DNA of 64,000 nucleotides from NCBI GenBank assembly GCA_028671895.1, contig CM053803.1:48234786-48298785 (forward strand), in the 5' to 3' direction. The stretch is from Oenanthe sinensis (Eukaryota; Streptophyta; Magnoliopsida; Apiales; Apiaceae). The position numbers and the translations under genes were made by a program. Position 1 is the stretch's first letter; each line of letters begins with the position of its first letter. This document shows positions 22,456-34,400 of this stretch, in pieces. The notes under the pieces are model-generated. The model was not told where the DNA came from. It saw only the letters and a program-made list of their open reading frames with translations, and did no database searches.

Positions 22456-23998
22456 TTAAGTTGACTTGCTAAGCCCACCATATGTATTGTCCATGGAATC
22501 TGCGATAGTGTCTGAATGTGCAACCTCATTGCTAGTTCCCTCTTCAACTTTGCTCTCATCTTTCACGGCTAATATAACTAAAATCGCCAACAATGGATAA
22601 CTAATAGTGCACAGTGCCCAATTCACAGCCAATTGAGAAAGAAATGACACCTTATGAGTATCAACTTGCCAAGCAACTGCTGCTCCCGCACTCTGCACTC
22701 CCTTATAGAATCCAGTATATCTGCAACCAATGCCAATTTACAATTTACATAAAGTGGAAGTATAATCAAGCAATGAAAATTTTGGGAATTTGCTGTATCA
22801 ATCATGTTACTTTACTAAGATATATAATTTACCTGCTAAGTACAGCAGAATCATCAGCCAAAGCTCCAATAACCCAATAAACCATGCTCTGAAACATAGC
22901 ATCTAATAGTCCATAGCTAAAATACAACACAAAAGGCCCTGCAAAAGCAGAACCCGAATCCTTAAAATCCAGTTTCTCAGGTTTATCACCGCGAGAATAA
23001 CCAAGCTGATGCGCAAGGCCTCCACCCCAAATAGCTGTCCCAAGAATTCCAACAACTGTAATACCAGCTAAACCTCTCATTCTCCTACTCTTAAAACTAA
23101 AATCCATAATGTAACCAACCATAACAGAACCTAACATCTGAGCTCCCCAATAAAACACATTATTCAACCCTCTAGTCCTCAAATTAAACAAAATCCCATT
23201 TACATTATTGAATTGGTAACTATAAAAAAAGTTACTAGCCCACGCAGCTGGAAAGATCAACAACATTTTCCAATCCATGAACAATTTCAAGATCGCCCAC
23301 GACTCAGTACGAACATCCGAATACCTCATATTAGTACAAACCGAACCATCATCCCGAATAACCTTACTAGGATGTAAGATTGCAAGAGCAAGAACTGTTC
23401 CAATGGTCATAAAAACCATGAAACCAATATAAGTTCCATCATTAACTGAACTAGCTTCACTTCTATTATAATTCAAAATAAAAGGAATCAAACCACCAAT
23501 AACACCGCCCATATTAAAAATGCTCCAAAACATTGATATATAAGTTCCTTTCCTATCCGGAGGTGGGTATGAAGTCATGATAGCACCTTGACCAGCCCAG
23601 AGCAAGCCAGCTCCGACCCCGAGTAAAGCACCAGCAACAATAGCAAAGGCCTGGTGCTTGTGATGATTGTAATAGAGGAAAGAACCTGCATAAAGAATAT
23701 AAGTAGAACAACCAGCAAAAAGAGTGAGACGAGGGCCTAATATATTGTAAATCCCACCACCCAAGATTCCGAAAACAGCAAAGGTAGTGTAAAGAGCAGT
23801 GTTGGCGTTGTTGGCAGCGGTGGGATCGACCTGACCACCTCCACCCATCCCAGATAAAGCATTGAACATTCCAGGACAGCAAAAACATACTAAACCAATC
23901 AACCCCACCTGAACTAAAGGAGAATTATATCGAAAATACGAAGAATTTAAATTCATTTTATCAGGGTTACCAGTTTCTTGATCAACAGTATGACCCAT
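22456..23998 (-). CDS. UNC93-like major facilitator family membrane protein, two exons
   Basis: Exons 22833-23998 and 22456-22720 join in phase (GT-AG) to give 476 residues. The protein has about ten to twelve hydrophobic segments, starting with VQVGLIGLVCFCCPGMFNAL near residue 32. It has the plant UNC93-like features GMGGGGQVDPTAANNANTAL, GAGLLWAGQGAIMTSYP and the DRKGTYISMFWSIFNMGGVIG loop between helices. The family is a distant MFS branch; animal UNC-93 regulates ion channels and some plant members affect potassium balance or stress responses, but the substrate is not visible from sequence. The acidic soluble tail (KDESKVEEGTSNE) follows the last helix. The start gives the expected short cytosolic leader. 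A TATA-like CTATACATA lies on the minus strand at about 24100. Length and structure are complete. Confidence 0.9.
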
Positions 23999-24844
23999 GG
24001 TACTAGATTTGCAACAAGTGATCGAGAGCAGGAATGATAATTATTATCAAATGATGAAACAGTACTTGGGATGTAAATGAATGAAGTTAAGAGGCATATG
24101 TATAGGGAGTGTCAGGCCTTTGAATGTCTGACATGTGGATAATGCTGTGGGAAAATAAACATAAAGGACAAAACAGTTCAAAGACTTTTCCATTTTGTAA
24201 ATCTTTTTTGTAATTTATTTAGGTAGCAATCATTTTCGCTGAATATACTGTACTTCTGTGTTACTTTAGAGTAACTTTTATCCACTCTTAGATTTAGTTG
24301 CAATTTGCTGCAAATTTATCTTTCACCGTTAATTATTGATTGTACATAGACAAATACTAATACGATAGTGCGGTATCTAATGGTTAATCAACTGTAAAGT
24401 TGGCATATTGTTCAATACTGGAGTAATATTTTAACCTATTAATCCAAATATAAACTAGATTATAAAGTGGTTGCTTCCGCATTATATCACATTCCATGGT
24501 TTCCTATGAATAGATTTCTGAGCATTCGGTTGATAAATCATTTAGTACTGTATTTTGTACCGGAAGTTTACCATTCAAATATTTAATAGTATCCGGTTAC
24601 AAATGAAACTATTCATTGTTTATCATATCCTATTCTATGAGCTTATTTATCATTGTCTTTAATGCTATTTGTGATATGGTGTACTTGCATTTTCCAGTCT
24701 GTCCAGGCTGAACAAATCGACCCAACTACTCCGTATAATAATAGTATTTAAAATAAAAATGAAAAGAAAATGACAGTTAATCATTTGGCCTGCGGTGGAG
24801 AGAGTAAATATGAGTGATATGATCCAAATTTGAGGCTGATTATC
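23999..24844. other. Promoter side of UNC93-like gene and intergenic DNA
   Basis: Upstream sequence of the minus-strand transporter. A TATA-like element lies around 24096-24104 on the minus strand. The remainder shows no gene and no clear element. Confidence 0.4.
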
Positions 24845-25705
24845 ATAAATTCTCCTATAGCAGTGATCCAAATTTGGATAAGTGAATAGTGCTGATCCAA
24901 AATTGGATTATTACTCTTCATTCTTGGATCAGTTGGTTTAATATTAAAATAATAATTTTGTTATTTAAATATTTTCAGTTTACTAAATTTAAAATTAATT
25001 TGTGAATTTAATTAATTAATAATAATATGTAACTAATAATTAATAAAATTTAATTTTTAGAATAAAATTTATAATAATGAGAACAACATTTTCATTAAAA
25101 TTTAAATAAAAGTACATTAATGCATAAAATATAAGTACATTAAATGCATAAAATAATAAATACGATACAAAAATGACTATAAAATGGTACAAATATAATA
25201 GTTTAATTAAAAAATAGTAAATGACATAGTATAAAAATATTTAGTAAAAAGAATTTATATCTTTAATTTAATTAATTTAGTAAATATAATATAAATAGTT
25301 GATAATAATTAAACATTAAATTTAAGATTAAATAATTTAATATACTCCCTCTGTTCCATTTTAATTGGCTTATTTGACTTTTGCACAAATATTAAGAAAA
25401 AATAATTTTTTTTCTCTACTTTAATTATAATACGCTTATAATTGCATTAATGTATAGGCATAAAAGAGGAGTTCTTGTCTTAAATGATACAAATAGTTTA
25501 TTACTAATGCATGATTAATAGGGATATAAGTGTAATTTAAATCTATATTAAAGGAAAAAAAACAGATTTTTGGGATAAATTAAAATAGAAATTCAGACAA
25601 ATAAAATCGGACAGGGGGAGTAGTATTTATATAATTTCACGTTGTAGGAGTTGGTCAGAACTGATCCAAATTTAGATTTTTGGATCACAACTATCAGAGA
25701 TGGCC
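24845..25705. mobile_element. MITE with GATCCAAATTTGGAT ends, carrying a nested Stowaway
   Basis: The left end, CTCCTATAGCAGTGATCCAA, matches the complement of the right end, CTCTGATAGTTGTGATCCAA, which begins GGCCATCTC like several PIF/Harbinger-like or related plant MITEs. Both arms repeat GATCCAAATTT. The AT-rich interior has no coding potential. Exact borders and target duplication are unclear. Confidence 0.5.
25345..25620. mobile_element. Stowaway MITE
   Basis: Ends CTCCCTCTGTTCCATTTTA and CGGACAGGGGGAG, flanked by TA at 25343-25344 and 25621-25622. It is 276 bases, non-coding, and inserted within the larger MITE. Confidence 0.88.
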
Positions 25706-25894
25706 TAACGACCCTTGTTTCCCCTTTCCCGTTGGATGTATTATATATGCATGTCGAGAGAATCGGCCGGCCAGGGCCAGCACCCAGCCTGCCAGTAACA
25801 GTAGACTCGGTGCGTTGCTCACTGACTCAGTCTGGATAACTATATATTTTATTATTTATTTATCTTTATAAGGCCTGCTGCTACTAATTAAATG

Positions 25895-25914
25895 TGCCTG
25901 CCTGCCTGCCTGCC
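25895..25914. repeat. TGCC microsatellite
   Basis: Five exact TGCC units. No gene nearby depends on it. Confidence 0.9.
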
Positions 25915-26523
25915 TGGATTACTCATTATATACATGGCTGTTGACCAAAAAATTAAAATTAGATAGATGGGTTTGTTTACTTTTCTACTGCTCTTTACGT
26001 GTGATGGACTTGGAGGTGAATGTGTGCGCATACATAAGCGATGCATTTGATGTGAAATAGAGTATATATTTCAAATTTTGGTTTGACAAAGAATGCTGTG
26101 TCTTGTCGAGTAGCAAATATTTGACCACTGATGGCATAAATATATATATATATATATCTGAGTTTAAGTTTGAATTCATTTACTTTGAATTATATGTTGT
26201 TGTTTTTTAATCAAATTTATAAAATTATGTATATTTGATATAGATCATGTAATATAGTTCAATATGTAATAGTTTTCACATACTCCAGTAATTTATAAAA
26301 AAAATTAAAGTTATGATATGGAAAAGAGAAGTCTTTGGTCTTGGGCATATGGATTTGGGCGGCCCATATATAGGAGTATATGATGATGAGATGGGGGCAT
26401 TGGGAGAGAGTGTGGACAAAAATGTTACAGCAAAGTATAACCCATTTGGGTGGGTCTAGTAATTTGGACCTCTATTTTATGGACATATTTTGGATCACCT
26501 TATCTTTTTCTCTCTAAGCTCCG

Positions 26524-26562
26524 CGAGAGAGGGAGAGAGAGAGAGAGAGTGTGTGTGTGGTC
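26524..26562. repeat. GA/GT-rich simple repeat
   Basis: A run of GAGAGAGGGAGAGAGAGAG followed by GTGTGTGTG. In plants such tracts are frequent in 5' leaders, which fits a transcription start nearby. Confidence 0.8.
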
Positions 26563-26933
26563 GCGCTCGCTCAACCTCAACAAACAGACTCATCATATTC
26601 TTTGTTACCTGGAAGGTAATATTATTATTTATTCATCCCCCTTCATATACATATATGATATGATGTTTGCATTACATTTCTCGTGTTTCTACTTGTAGCT
26701 ATCCTTCACTTTCTGCAATGGCTATAGCCATTTTGTTAGGCTTCTAAACAAAGCAAGTCAGTCTTTGTTAATTAATTAATGGTGCAAGTCTATCACCAGA
26801 TCAGGCAAAAACTAAGAGGCGCACGTTAATCTCTACAGCCGTCTAAAAAACCAGTCCAAATTTGACAGCTTCCTGTCTTGTGTTAGGCCTACCCTGCAGA
26901 GCATTCTGGGTAAAGCATTTGGTTGTGCAATCT

Positions 26934-27066
26934 TCGGTTATACTGTGAAGCTTTCTGATACTCGTAAGTAATGGAGGTATTTGGAAAATCTGTTGTTGCA
27001 CTCCCATTCGGTTAGACTGTGAAGCTTGCTGATACTCGTAAGTAATGGAGGTATTTGGATAATCTG
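26934..27066. repeat. Tandem duplication, 74-base spacing
   Basis: TCGGTTATACTGTGAAGCTT and the following 40 bases, including CTCGTAAGTAATGGAGG, recur at 27008 with a few substitutions. No gene feature explains it. Confidence 0.88.
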
Positions 27067-27144
27067 GGGTTACGCTCCCAAGTAATGTTATTTACCTGTC
27101 AACTATTCTGGGCCAAGAAGAGAGAGTTACCCTTCTGTTAGTTG

Positions 27145-27481
27145 TGTTGAGTATAGAACAACGAAAACAAACCCAAAGCGAACAAACAAGAACAAGAAAA
27201 TAAATGACAATCACACAAAACAAAGATTTACGTGGTTCGGAATTTCCTACTCCACAAGCCGCACTAACTTTGTATTGATATCTCACATTGTATTGTGTTG
27301 TGTTTGTGTTGGGGTTTTACAATTACATGAGACTATTTATAGGAGAAGAAACTGTGTCTAATTCTAATCATAGTACTAATCTGAAAAAATAGATTAAATC
27401 AGATTCTAGTCCAAATCTGAAAATTAGACTAACTCATATCCTAGTCCAAATCTGAAAAGCTAGACTCTACAAAACCCAACA
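27145..27481 (-). repeat. 3' LTR of the 27145-30557 copia element
   Basis: Matches the LTR at 30227-30557 closely over its full length. The few differences suggest a fairly recent insertion, but I have not counted them. Confidence 0.93.
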
Positions 27482-27591
27482 ATCTCCCACTTGGAGTTTG
27501 ACCACATCTTCACTTCACTTCACTCTTGTAAATCTAGTAAAATCCAATACTTTAATCAATAACTCTAGTTAGTGCAACGCCTTCTCATCAA

Positions 27592-29979
27592 TTAATTCTG
27601 AAGGCCAGTTGAAGCTACGCAAAGCTTCAACTTCTCATTGGTAACCACTTTAGTCAACATATCTACAGGATTCTTTGAACCAAAGATTTTCTTTAAGGAC
27701 AAAGTATCATTGCTAATCAACTCTCTTGTAAAGTGATATCTCAGTTGTATATGTTTTGTCCTAGCATGAAACACGGGATTCTTCGCAAGATGAATGGCAC
27801 TTTGACTGTCGCTATACAAAGCACTGTCCGCATGTTTCTTGCCCAACTCCTCAAGAAAATTCTTAAACCAAATCATCTATTTGTCAGCTTCAGAGATAGC
27901 CATATATTCTACTTCTGTGGTTGAAAGAGCAACACTCTTTTGAAGTCGAGACATCCAACTAATTATCGTGCCACCTAAAGTAAAAATATATTCCGTAGTA
28001 TTCTTTCTTGTGTCCAAGCATCCACCTAAATCTGCATCAGATAACCCTTCCAAGATAACATATTTCTTACTGAAATATAATGCAAACTTGGACGTGCCTT
28101 TCAAGTAGCGTAACAACCAATTGACTGCTTCCCAATGCTCCCTTCCCGGATTAGACATGAACCTGCTAATAACTCCCACTACATGAGCAATGTCTGGCCT
28201 TGCACACACCATAACATACATCAAACTGCCAACTACAGATGCATACGGAACTTTAGCCATATCTTTCTTGTCTTCATCCTTTTTAGGTGATTGCTTCTTC
28301 GTGAGATTGAAGTGAGTAACCAGCGGTGTACTTCTGGTCTTCGCAACTTGGACACTGAACTTCTCCAACAATTTCCCAATATATTTCTCTTGAGATAATT
28401 TCAAAGTACCTTCAAATCTATCTCTCACGATGCTCATACCAAGTATTTGTTTTGTTGCACCCATATCATTCCTAATGGAATCATCAATGAAAGTGACATT
28501 GTAGCGAGATCCTCCCAACGACGCAATTGTTGTTGGTCCATATACATTTGTATGAACTAGCTCTAACTTCTCAGCCTTAGGCATCCTCCCTGATTTTGTA
28601 AAAGTAACTATTTTCTGCTTTCCAAGAAAATATGGCTCACATAAACCAACTTCCACATTCTTCAGCTCTGGAATCTTCCTCTTCGAAGTTAACAGCTTCA
28701 TACCTTTTTCACTCATATGACCAAGTCTTTGGTGCCACAAAGTTGAAGACTCAATCTTATCGACAACTACGTTTGCTTCATCACAAGATTGTTCAACAAT
28801 GTATAAAGTTCCTTTCTTATCTCCACGAGCAATAGCTAGGTTCCCCTTTATAACCTTCCACTGCCCATCTCTGATAGAAACTCGATACCCTTCCTTATCT
28901 AACTGACCCACATATATTAACATCTTCTTAAGTCCAGAAATGTAGCTTACATCTTTCAACGTCCAGCTAGTTCCCAAAGAGGTTCTGAGATTAATATCTC
29001 CCATGCCTGCAATATCCAAAGTCTCATCATCAGCAAAACGGACTTTACCAAAATTTTCAAGTCTGAAATTTAACATAAAATCCTTGCAAGGGGTAGAATG
29101 GAATGATGCACCATAATCCATAACCCATGATTCAACGGAACATTCAACACAACAAATCAAAGCATCATCATTCACCACTTCTTCAACTATATTAGCTGAA
29201 TTATCCTCTTTCTTCTTTCCTTTAGGAGCTGCAGGAGCTATACACTGATTTCTGAAGTGACCTTTCTTCTGACAATTCCAACAAACAATCTCCTTGCGAT
29301 CTTTGGATTGCCCTCTCTTCTTTGACTTCGATCTGCTACGCCCATGGTTCTGCCCCTTTTCAGACTTTCTGCCTCTACTCTCAGTACTCAACAAGTAACC
29401 TGACGACTCTCCTGAGTTTCTCCTACGAATATCTTCTCCAAGAATCGAATCTCGAACTCCATCAAAAGTCATCTTATTGCCCCCAGATGAATTACTAATT
29501 GCAGTGACAAATCCTGAACAACTGTCATGCAACAAGGATATTAACATCAAGGCTTGTACTTCATCATCGAATTCTATATCCACTGACGTGAGTCGGATAG
29601 AATTAAATTCGTTCACATGATCAACACAATCACCTTCATTCATTCTCGTGGCAAATAACAAACGAATCAAATATACCTTATTTGAAGCAGATGGCTTCTC
29701 ATACATGTTTCACAACGCCTTGATCAATCCATGAGTTGTCGTTTCTTTGACGATATTGTAAGCAACATTCTTCGCCAAAGTCAATCTGACCACACCCAGA
29801 ACCTGCCTATCTAATAGCTTCCATTCTTTCTCATCCATTGAATCTGGTTTCTTCTCTTCTAGCTGTTCATGTAGTTTTTTCTGATACAAATAGTCTTCAA
29901 TTTGCATCTTCCAAAAACCAAAATTTCTGCCATCAAATTTGTCGATCTTTACTTTCCCTTCTTCTGTCATCGCTCCCAC
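27592..29979 (-). pseudogene. Copia gag-pol with a large in-frame deletion and two stops
   Basis: The minus-strand frame starts at 29979 with a gag opening (KIDKFDGRNFGFWKMQIEDY). A TGA at about 29710 sits where the family usually has Trp. The frame then shows the zinc knuckle CWNCQKKGHFRNQC and the protease region VMDYGASFHST, where the usual active-site DSGA reads DYGA. Next are the GAG-pre-integrase HQRLGHMSEKGM and the first residues of integrase. The sequence then jumps straight to the end of RT, with RNase H blocks (SDADLGG, STTEVEYMA) following, a second stop before MIWFKNFLEEL, and the tail to 27592. The missing middle explains the short length; it cannot make functional enzymes. Confidence 0.92.
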
Positions 29980-30366
29980 TCGCTTGGAAATCTAAGCTCT
30001 TGATACCAGTTGTTGAGTATAGAACAATGAAAATAAACCCAAAGCGAATAAACAAGAACAAGAAAATAAACGACAATCACACAAGACACAGATTTACGTG
30101 GTTCGGAATTTCCTACTCCATAAACCGCACTAACTTTGTATTGATATCTCAAATTTGTCGATCTTTACTTTCCCTTCTTCTGTCATCGCTCCCACTCGCC
30201 TGAAAACCTAATCTCTTGATACCAGTTGTTGAGTATAGAACAACGAAAATAAACCCAAAACGAATAAACAAGAATAAGAAAATAAATGACAATCACACAA
30301 GACACAGATTTACGTGATTCGGAATTTCCTACTCCACAAGCCGCACTAACTTTGTATTGATATCTC
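29935..30366. repeat. Tandem duplication of leader plus partial LTR
   Basis: The leader starting CAAATTTGTCGATC, the primer site and the first part of the LTR occur twice about 215 bases apart (29935 and 30150). The inner LTR copy (30011-30150) is cut at TTGATATCTC. The outer LTR (30227-30557) is complete and carries the external border and target duplication. Confidence 0.88.
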
Positions 30367-30557
30367 ACATTGTGTTGTGTTTGTGTTGGGGTTTTACAAT
30401 TACATGAGACTATTTATAGGAGAAGAAACTGGTTCTAATTCTAATTATAGTACTAATCTGAAAAAATAGACTAAATCAAATTCTAGTCCAAATCTGAAAA
30501 TTAGACTAACTCATATCCTAGTCCAAATATGAAACGCTAGACTCCACAAAACCAACA
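30227..30557 (-). repeat. 5' LTR of the 27145-30557 copia element
   Basis: A complete 331-base LTR adjoining the AGTTG target duplication at 30558-30562. Its inner edge touches the duplicated primer site. Confidence 0.92.
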
Positions 30558-30719
30558 AGTTGCACATTTAAGCGTGGACGCAGCACACATTCCCATACCT
30601 TTCCTTTGAAGAGATCCTTCTCTGCTGTTGGTCCAATATTTTTTCATTCTATTATGAAACTTGAGTTACATTTGGAGCTGCTCTGGAATCAAAATTCTGC
30701 TAATTGCAGGGTGCTTTAC

Positions 30720-31360
30720 GTGACTAATTTAAGGCTCATCCACTTGATTAATGCTGTCAATTTTGCTGAAGCACTATTTAACAAATTGTCCGGACAGTTG
30801 TTCACTGTAATAGATCTTGCCTTATATTTGTTCGATTGCTAATCATCTATATTAGTTTTTCTTGGATGTACAAAGAATAGCTTTTATAGAGTTGGGTTAT
30901 ACTTTCACACGATTTAACTACATTAAGTTGCGGAAATGATAAATTACCTGAACCATAAGCTAACCTTATTTGATTTTGACTATTTTGATGTCTCGTACCC
31001 TTTAAGGTTTAGAAAGGAAAACTAGTTCATCGCTTTTTGTAACACTTCCTTATTCTTATAGTTTCTATACTCATTAATATTTTTTCATATTACTTTTTCT
31101 CAATCTGGCTTTTCTGATTCATGTATCCTGAATGTGTTATCTTGCGGGGGTGAAGCATATGCTTTTTAGGAAACTTGCATAAGTTATTTTATTGAAATTA
31201 ATGTCATATTTTAGGAACTTACAAGGCGAGATTCTTTCTGACTTTTCTTCTATATCATTTTTCAGTAGGAATTATTCAGACCGAGCACTTGTGACATTGA
31301 AGGCATTCTCCACCCTCTTATGTTATTAGATATGTTTTTGGTGTTAGGATCACTTTATGA
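30720..31360. repeat. Upstream copy of sequence flanking MutS2 on both sides
   Basis: Segments such as GTCAATTTTGCTGAAGCA, then TTCACTGTAATA, TTGTTCGATTGCT, and further on TTAATGTCATATTTTAGGAA, have counterparts in the same order at 41650-42030, downstream of the gene. The match is divergent and broken by indels. It is non-coding. See the finding on these flanking repeats. Confidence 0.6.
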
Positions 31361-31458
31361 CTTACGTTGCCAACAACAAAAAACTTTACTCAATGTTGTT
31401 CTACCATTTCTTTCATCAGTTGACTAATATATTATAAGCCAACAAATTCTAAATTAAA

Positions 31459-34400
31459 ATGCTTTTGATTCAACCGGTGTTCTGCAATTCTTCTTCGTCT
31501 TCAATTGCCTCGACTTTACCATTCTGGACTAGTATTACATTTGGTGGAAGACTAAGAAGAAAATCAAATTTTGTTGTTCGATTGAATTTCTTCACTCCTT
31601 TAGCTTTTCTGAATAAATCTTCTTCGTCCTCCTTCCCTCCGGTAGAAAATTCCGTCAGTTTCGATCAACCAGCCGTTGTACGTAACAGTCTTCGGCTCCT
31701 GCAATGGGACAAACTTTCTCACTCCGTGGCATCCTTTGCCGGTACCTCTTTAGGTCGTCAAGCTACAGAGGTCTCTCTCTTTTTTTTGTTACTATATGTA
31801 ATTTGTATTTAAACCAGATATCAAGTTTTCAAGTTTGAGTTGAGTTGTTTCTTTTGTGGTGCAGGCACAGCTATGGTCGTTAAATAAAACATACGAGGAG
31901 AGTTTGAGACTCTTAGAAGAAACTAATGCAGCTGTCGAGATGCACAATTATGGTTGTTCCATGGATTTTAGTGCGATACATGTTCAATTGGTTAGTGTGC
32001 TGCTTTTTTTTCCTTGTTCTTTATCTATATAAACTATATATTTACATCTTAATTCCACAAAGAAGTCCATTGTAAGTTGAAAGATTAATGTTTTATTCGT
32101 CTTATAATTTTAATTACAATTGTGAGAAACCAAATTAAAAATATGTATATGTATACAAAAGTGATTATATACTAATCATATAAGCTTCAAGTATAGGGTT
32201 ACATTTTGTCAACAATAAGTAGATTTCATAAATGATTTGAGTCTTGTTATATTGAAAGTGTTTGTCGTAAAACATTAATTTAGATTATTGCAATTGTATG
32301 CATTTAGAGTTACATAAGTTTACATTGTCAGTTCGCTCAAATGAAGTAATTTTTTATTGTTATATGCTAGAAAATGTTGGTAGCTTTATGTGGATAATAC
32401 AGAGATTTAATATTCTCTGCAACTTATACCACATTTTAGAAATATGTGCAAACATCTTACGTATTGATTCTCTTGTAATGCAACCAGTGAGGTATATAAA
32501 TTATAATGGACAACCAAGATAGTGTGGGTTAAATCAAATTCAAACCCATGACTCTTGCTAGTAAAGTTAAATTTTAGAAACTTTATTTATTGTATGGTTC
32601 AGTAGAGGCTATGTATCCAGACTATACTATATAATCATAGTCGAAGAAGACTATATAATCATAGTCGAAGAAGAGATCTTTGGTCGGTTTGGTATAGTCG
32701 ATTAAGATAATATTTAATGAATATATACTTATTAATAATAATATAATTATTGAGTTATATTTGTAGTTCAATTATTAGAATTCTATTTTATTATAATCAG
32801 AAATTTATTCCCCCGATATTCTCTTAACAACTATTTGAGTTATATTCTAATTGGTCTAAAAAATTATTTTATGTAAATAAAATTAAAATTTAAGTATGTA
32901 ATAATTTTTTAACATTCATTATAAAATCTACTAAATTGTAATATATTATTTATTAGAATTCAGTTTAAATTACAATCCATTTTATCTCTCATCGCACCAA
33001 GGTTAAGATGTATGATTATAATATTGTGATAGAATGTCACTAACATTTTTAGCAGGAGATTAAGAAGTTGTTGTCATTTCTTCATCCTCCCTCTTTTTGT
33101 TATATTATTAAAAAACGAGTCTCAAATGAAATTGTTTGCACAATCTTCACTCCTTAAGACATCATTGACATCTCTCTTGGAATTATCAAACAATCAGTGT
33201 TAGGAACTGCAATATGTAATTATAACTGAGTAAAGTAGATTGCTTTCTGACTTGACCCTTTCATAGGTTAAATCTGCTATGCAACACGCAAGAAGGGGTT
33301 TACATGTTGGTGGAAATGAAGCAATAGCCCTCGTAGTTCTATTTCAGTTTGCAGAAACTTTGCAGATGAATGTGAAAGTTGCTATTAAGGATGATGCAGA
33401 TTGGTTACAACGTTTCATGCCTCTTGCAGAAATAGTATGTGTATTCAAGGATCTTTCATTTGAAAATATGTTATAGATTGTCATATTTACTGGCATTTTT
33501 TTCTTTGCTAATATGTTTGCAGATATTAGGGTTGTTTACAAGTGGATCCTTAATAAAGTTCATTCAGCAGCTTATAGATGAAGATGGCACAGTAAAAGAT
33601 TCCGCTGTAAGAGAGTAATAAAATTTTGAAGGCATTCAAACTTTGTAATTTGTATCTATTTTTTTTCTAATTTTAGATGGAAGTGCTTTTTACTGTAGGC
33701 AAGTCACATAGTTTTGATATTAAGTAAAACAATTTCCCTTGATGTGACTTTTCTTTTCCTTTTATCAAACAACAGATTGTTGGTTATAGATTGATGTGGT
33801 TTGTATTTACGTCCATATTTCATGCAAGATAGGTTATTCATTGTTCTATCAATAACATAGCAAGCTTCTATATTATTGATTTCCTTGAGGACTTTGCGCA
33901 GAGTTCGACCTTGAAGCGCTCTCGTGAACAAGTGCGGTCGCTTGAAAGAAAGGTAATATGTACTTTTGTTTGTTTTTAAAGGGTCCAATAGAACCCGAGG
34001 AAAGGCTGCACAGCAGTAGTAGGGGCGTTAAGACTGGAGATTTTCTAGTTAAACGATGACTTGGTGAAGTTTTGAAGATCATGATAAGCTTTTTAAACAC
34101 CCTACACGTAGCACTCGATAGCACTTCAAAATGCACAGTTATAGGACAAGAGATATCATTTTGAAGTTTGAGACTTTGAGCATATGACCTAGATATATAA
34201 TTCAAATAAGACAAGGCATCTAGCCCTTTACATTTGGATTCATTTGATGGAGCTGGTGGGAATTTTTTATATTCGTAGATGATATCAAGTATTTGGTGAT
34301 TAGAAATTCTGAGTTGTAGTCAAGTCCCGTAAAACTCAATTATTCAACATCCAAGCTGCACAGACTTCATAAAAAAAGGAAGAGAGGAAAAAGGGAAAAT

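Larger units (their letters stand above)
26330..27144 (+). promoter_or_regulatory. Candidate promoter and first untranslated exon for MutS2, interrupted downstream by a retrotransposon
   Basis: GGGCGGCCCATATATAGG at about 26350 combines a GGCCCA element, common in plant housekeeping promoters, with a TATA-like TATATA. A pyrimidine-rich then GA-rich leader (26500-26560) follows, and CTGGAAGGTAATA at about 26610-26620 could be a donor site. A strong acceptor, CCATTTCTTTCATCAG, ends at 31419, 39 bases before the MutS2 ATG. A long 5' UTR intron is therefore possible but unproven. No protein-coding exon is visible here. Confidence 0.35.
27145..30557 (-). mobile_element. Non-autonomous Ty1/copia retrotransposon with LTRs, primer site and exact target duplication
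   Basis: LTRs of 337 bases (27145-27481) and 331 bases (30227-30557) begin TGTTGAGTATAGAACAA and end CCAACA. AGTTG is duplicated exactly at 27140-27144 and 30558-30562. On the minus strand a purine tract, CCAAGTGGGAGAT, adjoins the 3' LTR, and TGGTATCAAGAG next to the 5' LTR matches the initiator-Met tRNA primer site. The internal frame lacks most of integrase and the amino half of RT. A partial extra LTR sits at 30011-30150. Confidence 0.95.

Noticed and set aside
23553..23888. 111-residue minus-strand ORF overlapping the UNC93-like gene
   Set aside because: It is a different frame of the first UNC93 exon; the main frame has the conserved helices and splices to the second exon.
26450..26698. 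82-residue ORF with RERGREREREVC-like repeat
   Set aside because: It is the translation of a GA/GT simple repeat in a probable 5' leader, with no homology-like features.
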